DNA of 32,147 nt from contig CAMFAL010000016.1 of NCBI GenBank assembly GCA_945948185.1, forward strand, positions 1 through 32,147, written 5' to 3'. Positions 23,310 to 30,762 of the stretch are shown piece after piece. Every line of letters begins with the position of its first letter. Position 1 is the first letter of the stretch. The DNA is from an uncultured Clostridia bacterium (GTDB taxonomy: Bacteria > Bacillota > Clostridia > Oscillospirales > Oscillospiraceae). The notes under the pieces are model-generated. The model worked only from the letters and a program-made list of their open reading frames with translations. It was not told where the DNA came from and did not search any database. Both the position numbers and the translations under genes were made by a program.

Positions 23310-24227
23310 TTACCAGAATTTTTTCTTTTTCATAATCCACAGGCAGATCAGTACTACCAGCACGCTGACCGCGATGACCGCCGGGTAGCCATACGTCCAG
23401 GTCAGCTCCGGCATATTGACAAAATTCATGCCGTACCAGCCCGCCACCAGAGACAGGAGCAGAAAGATGGTGGTGACGATAGTGAGAATCTTCATGATAC
23501 GGTTCTGGCGGATGTCAATCTCCGCCTGGAACAGCTCCCGAACCTGGAGACCGTACTCCCGCAGGGCCTGGGCCTCAGCCTACAGCCGGCCCACCCGCTG
23601 CTCCGCCATGCGGAACATCCGCTGCTCGTTTTCGGAGAAATACCCGTTTTCGTCCTCCTGCAGCTCGCAGACTACGTCATCCAGCTGGGAGTAGTAGCGG
23701 ATCCAGCCGGCAATCTCCTTCCGCAGAGTTGTCATCCGGGGATTAAAATCCTCCAGCTCCCCCGCTAGCACCTGGTCCTCCAGCTGGGCCAGCCGGTCCT
23801 CCAGTTCCTGAAGGTGGTGCAGGTCCCGGGCCATCAGCAGCTCCAGAAATTCATAGAAGAACCGGCCAATGCTGTTCTACTTCCAGACCTTTTCCTTCTG
23901 CAGCCGTTGGACCATGGAGAGGGCGGCGCCGGTGCCGTCGCAGAGGACCACCCGGCTGGGGGCCAACAGATAGCCGAAGGCGATAGGCGCCTGGTCCCGG
24001 GTATGCCGGGGGGTGACAATGGTGCCGCACAGACAGTGACGGCGGACTTCCGCCTTGCATACCCGGGCGTCCCGGGCAGGCGGCGTGTGGATCAGCGTTT
24101 GCTCCAGACCCGGGAGAATGGGGTTTCGGGCCAGCTCCTCCGAGGGCAGAAGCACCAGGATGCACTCTTCCGGTGCGGGGGGGCCCTCCAGGGGGACCAG
24201 GGTGGGACCAATGCGGTACTGATACAT
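23310..24227 (-). pseudogene. corA: corA magnesium transporter frame with two in-frame TAG codons
   Basis: From ATG 24225-24227 (CAGGAGGTG upstream) a single frame of 306 codons matches a full-length CorA-type channel, but it contains TAG at codon 117 (23877-23879) and at codon 216 (23580-23582). Homology runs straight through both: VWK-TAG-NSIGRFFYEFLELL, and RVGRL-TAG-AEAQALREYGLQVREL. The C-terminal pore helices are intact, with the GWYGMNF (GMN) signature at about codons 263-269, the second membrane helix, and the basic tail KKKKFW. There is no frameshift or deletion. Either the gene is recently dead by two nonsense changes (each is one step from CAG, Gln), or amber codons are read in this cell. 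It is the third gene after GNAT and a YczE-like gene. Confidence 0.8.
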
Positions 24228-24252
24228 AACGCACCTCCTGCAGCAATGCGAT

Positions 24253-24960
24253 CTATTCAGGCTCTCCCGGCTGGCCCGGAGCTTCCGGCTGTCCGGCAGA
24301 CTCCTCCGGGGCGTTTCGCTGCCGGATGCGGCGGAGGGTCTCCGGCAGGTTCTCCTGATGGAGGTCCGCTGCCCGGAAGTGCAGCAGGGCAAAGTTCAGG
24401 TTGAACAGGGTACCCACGCCTACGCCGGTGACGATGGTGCCGATGCCCACCTGGCCTCCCAGGCGCCAGCCTACAAAAATGGCGATCAGCTCTACCGTGG
24501 CCCGGCAGAAACCCACAGACCGGCCGGTCTTCCGGGCAAGGACCACCATCAGAGCGTCCCGGGGGCCGGAGCCCAGCGCGCTTTTCATGTACATCCAGGT
24601 GCCCAGAGCCAGCAGCTCCATGCCGCCCAGCAGCATCAGAAGCCCCGACCACAGGCTTTGCATTTGGGGAATCCACCCCAGGTACAGCAGCCCGTCGATG
24701 AAAAGCGGGCAGATGAAAATATTTGCCAGGGTGCCGATGCCAAAGCTCTCTCCGCAGAGGACGGCCACGGCGATGACCGCCGCCCCCACGATCATGGCAG
24801 CGGTGCCGTAGGTAATGCCGAAGAAGATGGACATGCCGTTTTGCAGCACACTCCAGGGTTCAAGGCCCACATTGGCCTGGAGCATCATGGTGATGCCCAC
24901 GGCGCTGACCAGCAGACCGCCCAAAAGAATGCCGGTCCGCCTGCAATATTTCCGAAACAC
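24253..24960 (-). CDS. YczE/YyaS/YitT-family membrane protein
   Basis: 235 residues with 5 to 6 membrane segments. Family features are the opening GILLGGLLVSAVGITMML, then NVGLEPWSVLQNG and the cytoplasmic GSGPRDALMVVLARKTG. The last 45 residues are hydrophilic and Pro/Glu-rich. The function of the family is not established; some members are near or needed for secondary-metabolite production. The start is GTG 24958-24960, with AGGAGG 8 nt upstream. It ends with TAG, the only intact gene in the window seen to use that stop, and lies 25 bp before the corA start. Confidence 0.82.
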   Translation of the reverse strand: MFRKYCRRTGILLGGLLVSAVGITMMLQANVGLEPWSVLQNGMSIFFGITYGTAAMIVGAAVIAVAVLCGESFGIGTLANIFICPLFIDGLLYLGWIPQMQSLWSGLLMLLGGMELLALGTWMYMKSALGSGPRDALMVVLARKTGRSVGFCRATVELIAIFVGWRLGGQVGIGTIVTGVGVGTLFNLNFALLHFRAADLHQENLPETLRRIRQRNAPEESAGQPEAPGQPGEPE

Positions 24961-24994
24961 AGAGGGTCCCTCCTATTCAAATTCTTTTTATCCT

Positions 24995-25765
24995 TCAAAG
25001 ATAGAGCTCACCCCAGTGGCCGCAGGGCGTAAAGCCCACCTGACGGTAAAGCTCTGCTACCTCATCATATCCGGAGATAAGCCGGGGCGTTTTCCCCATT
25101 TCTAAAATCCGCTTCACCAGGAAGCGGCTGATACGGCTGCCCAGCCCCTGATGGCGGTACTCCGGCACCACGGCTACCGCCGCGATGACGCCGCATTCGC
25201 CGTCCTGAGAGGAAATGGAGCCGGTGGCAACTACCTCGCCGTCCACTTCCAGCTGGTATAGCTCCGCCAGGCCCGTGTCCAGCCGCCGTCCCAGGTCCTC
25301 CGCCCAGGGCTCAAACCACAGGTGGGTCCGGTAGTACTCATGGCTCCGCTGCAGAACGGAAAACACCGCCAGCGGGTCGCCGGGGGTGATATCCGGGAAA
25401 TCATCCTCCACGGGGTTGCCCCGGTATACCATATAATAGGAGCTTTCCGTGGTCCCGCCCAGCAGCTTCTGCAGGGCCGCACACTGGTCCCAATTGGTGT
25501 CAACCTCGAGGACGCCATGCTCCTGCACCAGTTCGGCAATGGGGGCCGGATCTGCCTTCGGAGCGGCGGAGACCACCAGCACATCTCCCGCCAGATACAA
25601 GGCCGCGGTGGGCGAATCGTCCTTCAGCAGCAGCCAGAAGAGGGCGCGGGCGTCCTCAGGGCCGTAGGCCCGCAGGGCTGTCATGATCCTGGAGCCGAAC
25701 ACCCGCTCGTAGGTGCAGGCTTCGGTAAAGGCGGGAATCAGGTTCGGAGTCAATTTGATCAGCAT
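24995..25765 (-). CDS. GNAT-family N-acetyltransferase
   Basis: 256 residues. The GNAT acetyl-CoA motif is at about residues 190-210 (IAAVAVVPEYRHQGLGSRISRFLV, with the R-x2-G-x-G loop), followed by the C-terminal strand with GYDEVAELYRQVGFTPCG. The N-terminal 120 residues are poorly conserved and may form a second, degenerate GNAT-like domain. The acceptor is unknown. ATG 25763-25765 is chosen; a GTG three codons upstream sits too close to the AAGGGAA site. First gene of an operon with the YczE-like gene (34 bp gap) and corA. Confidence 0.82.
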   Translation of the reverse strand: MLIKLTPNLIPAFTEACTYERVFGSRIMTALRAYGPEDARALFWLLLKDDSPTAALYLAGDVLVVSAAPKADPAPIAELVQEHGVLEVDTNWDQCAALQKLLGGTTESSYYMVYRGNPVEDDFPDITPGDPLAVFSVLQRSHEYYRTHLWFEPWAEDLGRRLDTGLAELYQLEVDGEVVATGSISSQDGECGVIAAVAVVPEYRHQGLGSRISRFLVKRILEMGKTPRLISGYDEVAELYRQVGFTPCGHWGELYL

Positions 25766-25806
25766 GGCGCGCACTTCCCTTCTGTAAGAATAAGTGAATA
25801 TAAGAG

Positions 25807-25830
25807 GAAAGCGGGCCTCTGCCCGCTTTC
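25807..25830 (-). terminator. Terminator of the PAS-HTH regulator gene
   Basis: 10-bp perfect stem (25807-25816 and 25821-25830), 4-nt loop, pyrimidine-rich tail on the minus strand, 13 bp past the stop codon. Confidence 0.75.
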
Positions 25831-25843
25831 ACTTCGTTTTCTG

Positions 25844-26566
25844 TCATTCCTGCGTTTCAGCAGATCCGCTTTTCACCTGGGACAGATACCGGTATACGCT
25901 GGCCTGGGAACAATGCAGGCCGGCGGCCACATCCTTCACGGCACCCTTCAGCAGGAAGATGCCGTTGGTTTCCAGAGCGTTGATGATCTTCAGACGCTCC
26001 TCGGAGGTCAGGCGGTCCGCCGTGACCCCCAGGCGTTCCAGCTCCCGGTTGATGGCGTCAATGGCCACCGCTTCCGTAGAGTTGCGGAACTTCTCCGGCG
26101 CGTGCCGGGCGGGAGGTGGGGCGGAAGCGGCTCCGGGCTCCGGGATAGAGGGAATGACCACGTCCTCCACGAAGATATCCGGGTGGCAAAGGCCCATGAG
26201 CTGATTGCTGAGAGCCCGGTAGCGGCTGTCGTCAAAATTGATGCAGAGCATGCCGATCAGGCGGCCGTTTTGCTTGATGAACATGGTGCTGGACCGCAGG
26301 TCCTTGCCGTTGACGGACACCCCATAATAATGCAGGCGGTAGTCTGAGGTCTCATAGCTCTTGTCCCGCAGGATGCTGAGGGCCACATTGGTCAGCGGGG
26401 CGCCGATCTCCCGGCCGCTGACATGATTGTTGGCAATAGCGATGATGGAGCGGTTCTTGTCCGTCAGGTCGTGAAGGGCGACCTCGTAATCAGGACCGAG
26501 CGCCTGCCCAAGAAACTCCGTCAGTTTCACATAATGCTGCAAAAGCGCGTTGGGAACGTTGGGCAT
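25844..26566 (-). CDS. YheO/DauR-type PAS-HTH transcriptional regulator
   Basis: 240 residues. The N-terminal YheO-like PAS domain (about residues 5-120) shows the family signatures YEVALHDLTDKNRSIIAIAN and LRSSTMFIKQNGRLIGMLCINFD. A Pro-rich linker follows, then a C-terminal HTH domain (about residues 180-232) with GIFLLKGAVKDVAAGLHCSQASVYRYL, the segment that should contact DNA. The family includes DauR, a repressor of D-arginine catabolism in Pseudomonas. It is divergent from ridA and the lyase gene, so it most likely controls them in response to an amino acid or a breakdown product. GAGGTG precedes ATG 26564-26566, and the promoter is a perfect consensus. Confidence 0.88.
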   Translation of the reverse strand: MPNVPNALLQHYVKLTEFLGQALGPDYEVALHDLTDKNRSIIAIANNHVSGREIGAPLTNVALSILRDKSYETSDYRLHYYGVSVNGKDLRSSTMFIKQNGRLIGMLCINFDDSRYRALSNQLMGLCHPDIFVEDVVIPSIPEPGAASAPPPARHAPEKFRNSTEAVAIDAINRELERLGVTADRLTSEERLKIINALETNGIFLLKGAVKDVAAGLHCSQASVYRYLSQVKSGSAETQE

Positions 26567-26614
26567 ACCATCACCTCATTATTTCGAATTTTCCGCGGGG
26601 TTTACTACTATTAT

Positions 26615-26643
26615 ATTATATAGAGGGTCATATTTTTTGTCAA
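26615..26643 (-). promoter_or_regulatory. Promoter of the PAS-HTH regulator
   Basis: Minus-strand TTGACA (26638-26643), 17-nt spacer, TATAAT (26615-26620). Perfect sigma-A consensus, unusual for a local regulator. Confidence 0.8.
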
Positions 26644-26696
26644 AGAAAAATTTCTCACCACAATTATAAATTTTTCTCGGCAAATTTTGCATTCAC

Positions 26697-26717
26697 ATTG
26701 TAGGCAATTGCTACAAT
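26697..26717. promoter_or_regulatory. Palindrome and upstream extended -10 element
   Basis: ATTGTAG (26697-26703) and CTACAAT (26711-26717) form a 7-bp inverted repeat with a 7-nt spacer. Its right arm is also an extended -10 (TGCTACAAT, 26709-26717) pointing toward ridA. Either an operator for the divergent regulator, a second promoter, or both. Confidence 0.45.
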
Positions 26718-26764
26718 AGCGAAGGGGATAGACTGGTTATCCGTACAAAGTGCATAAAGCAAGC

Positions 26765-26793
26765 TTGACAAAATTTTTTTATTCTGATAAAAT
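26765..26793 (+). promoter_or_regulatory. ridA promoter
   Basis: TTGACA (26765-26770), AT-rich 17-nt spacer, TAAAAT (26788-26793), 34 bp before ridA. Confidence 0.8.
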
Positions 26794-26827
26794 CATCTCG
26801 CTAAAAAACGAGAGGAGGCGTATTCCG

Positions 26828-27205
26828 ATGAAGACGATTATCAGTACGGCCAAGGCCCCCGCAGCCATCGGTCCGTACAGCCAGGCCACCGATCTGGGCA
26901 GCTTGGTCATCACTTCCGGCCAGCTCCCCATTGACCCCGCCACGGGCGCGTTCCCCGAGGGGATTCAGGAGCAGACCCGTCAATCCCTGACCAATGTGAA
27001 GGCCATCCTCGAGGCAGCGGGCCTGACGATGGACTCCGTGGTCAAGACCACCGTGTTCCTCAGCGACATGAACAACTTCGGCGCCATGAATGAGGTGTAT
27101 GCGACCTTCTTCACTGAGGGCAGCTATCCCGCCCGCAGTGCGGTCGAAGTGGCACGGCTCCCCAAGGATGCCCTCGTGGAGATCGAGGTCATCGCCGCCA
27201 AGTAA
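26828..27205 (+). CDS. ridA: RidA-family 2-iminobutanoate/2-iminopropanoate deaminase
   Basis: 125 residues. RidA/YjgF/UK114 signature throughout: [11 protein letters not shown] near residue 10, [12 protein letters not shown], and at the end [24 protein letters not shown], with the Arg that binds the substrate carboxylate in the PARSAVEV segment. RidA hydrolyses enamine/imine intermediates such as 2-aminoacrylate, preventing damage to PLP enzymes. GAGGAGG precedes ATG 26828. The next gene is a PLP lyase whose mechanism releases 2-aminoacrylate, which makes a direct partnership likely. Codon use is of the highly expressed kind. Confidence 0.94.
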   Translation: MKTIISTAKAPAAIGPYSQATDLGSLVITSGQLPIDPATGAFPEGIQEQTRQSLTNVKAILEAAGLTMDSVVKTTVFLSDMNNFGAMNEVYATFFTEGSYPARSAVEVARLPKDALVEIEVIAAK

Positions 27206-27239
27206 GCCTGCCGGCAATTTCTCTTTTTACCCTTGTGAA

Positions 27240-27303
27240 AGATACTGTCCGCCAGGCGCAGAGCGGGAATTGGGAATCCCGTCCTTCGACGACCGGAGTA
27301 TCT
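27240..27303 (+). promoter_or_regulatory. Structured leader element upstream of the lyase gene
   Basis: AGATACT (27240-27246) can pair with AGTATCT (27297-27303), enclosing a CGGGA/TCCCG hairpin (27264-27268 and 27277-27281). It lies in the 148-nt gap between ridA and the lyase gene. No leader peptide of the tnaC type was found. Function unknown; it might be an mRNA processing or regulatory structure. Confidence 0.4.
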
Positions 27304-27353
27304 CCAATAAAATCAGGCGTTGAAATACGCCCAAACTTATGGAGGTAATCAAT

Positions 27354-29009
27354 ATGGACAAGAACATGAAGCACTATCCCCTGGACGTGACTATGCCTCA
27401 GCATTGCGCTTACGTCGTGCGCGATCTGCCCCAGGCCACCGTTGAGCAGCGCGAGCGTGCCCTGAACGCCACTCACTGGAACGAGTTCGCTTTCCCCTCC
27501 GGCATGCTGACCGTCGATATGCTGTCTGACTCCGGCACCACCGCCATGACCAACCAGCAGTGGGCCACCCTGTTCCTGGGCGACGAGGCCTATGGCCGCA
27601 ACACCGGTTACTATGTCCTGCTGGACACCTTCCGCGACATTTTCGAGCGCGGCGGCGAGAAGAACTGGAAGAAGATCATCGACTTGGTCCGCACTGACTG
27701 CCGCGACATCGAGAAGATGATGGACGAGGTCTATCTCTGCGAGTATGAGGGCGGCCTGTTCAATGGCGGTGCCGCTCAGATGGAGCGCCCCAACTCCTTC
27801 ATCATTCAGCAAGGCCGTGCCGCTGAGTCCGTTCTGATGGAGATCGTGAAGAAGATCCTGGCCCAGCGTCATCCCGGCAAGGTGTTCACCATCCCCTCCA
27901 ACGGCCACTTCGACACCACCGAGGGCAACATCAAGCAGATGGGTTCCGTGCCCCGCAACCTGTACAACAAGGAGCTGCTGTATCAGATCCCCGAGGGCGG
28001 CAAGTATGAGAAGAACCCGTTCAAGGGCAACATGGACATCGAGAAGCTGGAGCAGCTGATCCAGGCTGTCGGTCCCGAGAACGTGCCCCTGGTGTTCACC
28101 TGCATCACCAACAACCCCATCTGCGGCCAGCCCGTCTCCATGGCCAACATCCGCGAGATCAACCGTGTGGCTCATAAGTACGACATTCCTCTGGTGTTCG
28201 ACGTTGCCCGTTGGGCCGAGAACTGCTACTTCATCAAGATGAACGAAGAGGGCTATGCCGACAAGTCCATCGCCGAGATCGCCACCGAGATGTTCTCCTA
28301 CTGCGATGCGTTCACCATGTCCGCCAAGAAGGACGGCCACGCCAACATGGGCGGTATGCTGGCCTTCCGCGACAAGGGCCTGTTCTGGCAGAAGTTCTCC
28401 GACTTCAACGAGGACGGCACTGTCAAGACCGACGTGGGCGTGCTCATCAAGGTCAAGCAGATTTCCTGCTACGGCAACGACTCCTACGGCGGCATGAGCG
28501 GCCGTGACATCATGGCTCTGGCCTGCGGCCTGTATGAGAGCTGCGACTTCGGCTATCTGCATGACCGTGCTCAGCAGTGCGAGTACTTGGCTCAGGGCTT
28601 CTACAAGGCCGGTGTCAAGGGCGTCGTGCTTCCCGCCGGCGGCCACGCTGTGTACATCAACATGGACGAGTTCTTCGACGGCAAGCGCGGCCATGACACC
28701 TTCGCCGGCACCGGCTTCTCTCTGGAGCTGATCCGCCGTTATGGTATCCGTGTCTCCGAGCTGGGCGACTTCTCCATGGAGTATGACCTGAAGACTCCCG
28801 AGCAGCAGGCTGAGCTGGCCAACGTAGTCCGCTTCGCCATCGACCGCAGCCGCCTGACCCAGGAGCACCTGGACTATGTCATCGCCGCTGTCAAGGCTCT
28901 GTACGAGGATCGTGAGTCCATCCCCAACATGCGCATCCTGTGGGGCCACAAGCTGCCCATGCGTCACTTCCACGCCTTCCTGGAGCCCTACGCCAACGAG
29001 GAAAAGTAA
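27354..29009 (+). CDS. Tryptophanase/tyrosine phenol-lyase family PLP beta-lyase
   Basis: 551 residues, longer than TnaA of E. coli (471) or tyrosine phenol-lyase (456). Fold-type I PLP enzyme with the family landmarks DSGTTAMTNQQWA (residues 59-71), QQGRAAES (152-159), FDVARWAEN with Asp283 and Arg286, and TMSAKKDG with the PLP lysine at Lys326. MRHFHA near 536-541 parallels the C-terminal RHF of TnaA. Relative to TnaA there is an extra segment of about 50 residues (about 98-147) between the phosphate-binding region and the QQGR motif, and THQGR of TnaA is IIQQGR here. The reaction should be beta-elimination of an amino acid to pyruvate and ammonia; tryptophan, tyrosine or another substrate cannot be chosen. 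GGAGG with 8-nt spacing precedes ATG 27354. Operon with ridA. Confidence 0.88.
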   Translation: MDKNMKHYPLDVTMPQHCAYVVRDLPQATVEQRERALNATHWNEFAFPSGMLTVDMLSDSGTTAMTNQQWATLFLGDEAYGRNTGYYVLLDTFRDIFERGGEKNWKKIIDLVRTDCRDIEKMMDEVYLCEYEGGLFNGGAAQMERPNSFIIQQGRAAESVLMEIVKKILAQRHPGKVFTIPSNGHFDTTEGNIKQMGSVPRNLYNKELLYQIPEGGKYEKNPFKGNMDIEKLEQLIQAVGPENVPLVFTCITNNPICGQPVSMANIREINRVAHKYDIPLVFDVARWAENCYFIKMNEEGYADKSIAEIATEMFSYCDAFTMSAKKDGHANMGGMLAFRDKGLFWQKFSDFNEDGTVKTDVGVLIKVKQISCYGNDSYGGMSGRDIMALACGLYESCDFGYLHDRAQQCEYLAQGFYKAGVKGVVLPAGGHAVYINMDEFFDGKRGHDTFAGTGFSLELIRRYGIRVSELGDFSMEYDLKTPEQQAELANVVRFAIDRSRLTQEHLDYVIAAVKALYEDRESIPNMRILWGHKLPMRHFHAFLEPYANEEK

Positions 29010-29081
29010 GTCCCCCTTCTAAGCAAAATTCTGCGTAATCCGTGCCGCGTGGAAAGAGCACGGGAGAAAATGTGTGTGAAA

Positions 29082-29129
29082 AGCGGTGCCCGCGAATTGA
29101 ATAAATTCCGCGGGTACCGCTCATTTTTT
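29082..29129 (+). terminator. Terminator-like hairpin inside the operon, before the NSS gene
   Basis: Left arm 29082-29098 pairs with 29104-29121 (one wobble and one bulge), then CATTTTTTG. It stands 27 bp before the transporter start. No promoter fits between it and that start, so the transporter probably depends on read-through. A smaller stem (29040-29045/29058-29063) precedes it. Confidence 0.75.
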
Positions 29130-29155
29130 GATCAAGAAAAAGGAGTGTCAAACGC

Positions 29156-30553
29156 ATGAGCAATCAGACTCTGGAACAGCGCGACGGCTTTAAGAGCAAA
29201 TGGGGCTTTATTCTGGCCTGCATCGGCTCCGCCGTCGGCATGGGCAACATCTGGCGCTTCCCCATCATGGTCTCCAAATTCGGCGGCCTGACCTTCCTGA
29301 TTCCCTATTTCATTTTCGTGGTCCTGATCGGCGCCACCGGCGTTATTGAGGAATTTGCTCTCGGCCGCTGGGCCGTTGCCGGCCCTGTGGGCGCTTTCGG
29401 CAAGTGTACCGAGGAACGCACCGGCAAGAAGACCGTCGGTGAGGCTATCGGCGCTATCCCCATCATTGGCTCCATGATGCTGGCCATCGGCTACACTGTG
29501 GTCATGGGCTGGATTTTCAAGTATTGCTGGATGGGTATTTCCGGCAGTCTGTACGCTCTGGGTACTGAGATGCCCGCCATCGGCGGCGCTTTCGGCGCTA
29601 CCGCTCCCGAGGCTGCTACCCTGGGTGAGGCCATCGGCATGATGACCAGCAACGGCATCTTTGGTATCGGCAACGGCGTGTGGCAGATCGTCGGTCTGGT
29701 GGTCTCCCTGATCATCATGGCCATGGGCGTAGCCGGCGGCATCGAGAAGGCCAACAAGGTCATGATGCCCGCCCTGTTCTTCCTGTTTTTGGCTCTGGGC
29801 GTCTACATCGCCTTCCTGCCCGGCTCCTCCGACGGCTACAAGTACATCTTCACCCTGAACCCCGCTGGCCTGCTGAATCCCCAGGTGTGGATCTTCGCCT
29901 TCGGTCAGGCCTTCTTCTCCCTGTCCATTGCTGGCAACGGTTCCGTCATCTACGGTTCCTATCTGCCCAAGAACGAGGACCTGCCCTCCTCCGCCCGCAA
30001 CGTGGCCCTGTTCGACACTCTGGCCGCCCTGCTGGCTGCCTTCGTTATCCTGCCCGCCATGGCGGCAGGCGGCGTGGAGCCCTCTGCGGGTGGCCCCGGC
30101 CTGATGTTCGTCTATCTGGTCAACGTGTTCAATGGCATGCCCGGCGGCCGTATCGTGGGTATGATCTTCTTCATCTGCGTGCTGTTCGCTGGCGTCAGCT
30201 CCATCGTCAACCTGTATGAGGCTCCCGTGGCCTTCCTGCAGGAGAAGCTGCACCTGAAGCGCATTCCCTCTGTCGCCATCATCGGCGTCATCGGTCTGGT
30301 TGTCTCCATCATGATTCAGCCCTGGACCTCTCAGTGGATGGACCTGGTTTCCATCTATATTTGCCCCCTGGGCGCTCTGCTGGCCGGCATCATGTTCTTC
30401 TGGGTCCTCAAGAAGGAAACCGCTCTGGATGCTGTCAACGAGGGCGGCAAGAAGGAAGTATTCAAGCTGTTCTATCCTCTGGGCAAGTATGTGTTCTGCA
30501 TTGCTTCCCTGCTGGCTCTGGTCCTCGGTGCTATGTACGGCGGTATCGGCTAA
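29156..30553 (+). CDS. NSS-family sodium-dependent amino-acid transporter
   Basis: 465 residues with about 11 to 12 membrane segments. The first helix carries the neurotransmitter:sodium symporter signature GSAVGMGNIWRFP (residues 25-37), which builds the sodium and substrate sites; helix 6 carries FAFGQAFFSLSIAGNGSVIYGS, with the unwound glycine-rich stretch. Bacterial members import tryptophan, tyrosine, leucine or alanine with sodium. Directly downstream of the beta-lyase, it most likely supplies that enzyme's substrate. AAGGAGTGTC precedes ATG 29156. Codons are of the highly expressed type (Arg CGC, no CGG noticed). Expression is probably tuned by the hairpin upstream. Confidence 0.93.
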   Translation: MSNQTLEQRDGFKSKWGFILACIGSAVGMGNIWRFPIMVSKFGGLTFLIPYFIFVVLIGATGVIEEFALGRWAVAGPVGAFGKCTEERTGKKTVGEAIGAIPIIGSMMLAIGYTVVMGWIFKYCWMGISGSLYALGTEMPAIGGAFGATAPEAATLGEAIGMMTSNGIFGIGNGVWQIVGLVVSLIIMAMGVAGGIEKANKVMMPALFFLFLALGVYIAFLPGSSDGYKYIFTLNPAGLLNPQVWIFAFGQAFFSLSIAGNGSVIYGSYLPKNEDLPSSARNVALFDTLAALLAAFVILPAMAAGGVEPSAGGPGLMFVYLVNVFNGMPGGRIVGMIFFICVLFAGVSSIVNLYEAPVAFLQEKLHLKRIPSVAIIGVIGLVVSIMIQPWTSQWMDLVSIYICPLGALLAGIMFFWVLKKETALDAVNEGGKKEVFKLFYPLGKYVFCIASLLALVLGAMYGGIG

Positions 30554-30588
30554 TCCTCTACCGAAACACATTGCTCCATTTCTTTGCC

Positions 30589-30618
30589 AAGCGCTCCGCT
30601 GAAAAGCGGGGCGCTTTT
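30589..30618 (+). terminator. Terminator of the ridA-lyase-NSS operon
   Basis: 12-bp stem with one wobble pair (30589-30600 and 30605-30616), GAAA tetraloop, followed by TTCTTCTT. Confidence 0.8.
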
Positions 30619-30665
30619 CTTCTTGAAGCGATAAAAAATCCTCGTGATTTTGTGCAGAATTCCCC

Positions 30666-30693
30666 TTGTATCTTCCTGGAAAGGGACTACAAT
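30666..30693 (+). promoter_or_regulatory. Promoter of the cation:proton antiporter gene
   Basis: TTGTAT (30666-30671), 16-nt spacer, TACAAT (30688-30693), leaving a leader of about 62 nt with a small GGGCG/CGCCC hairpin. Confidence 0.55.
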
Positions 30694-30762
30694 GTAAGCT
30701 CCTAGAGAGAAGATTGACATAGGGGCGAAAAGACCGCCCGACTGGAAAGGGAGTTTTGCGCA

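Noticed and set aside
23851-24960. YczE-like protein extended through its TAG stop
   Set aside because: The extension would overlap corA in another frame and has no domain; the TAG acts as a normal stop there.
27189-28973. 594-codon minus-strand frame opposite the lyase
   Set aside because: Long only because of strong codon bias on the other strand; no start signal or recognisable domain.
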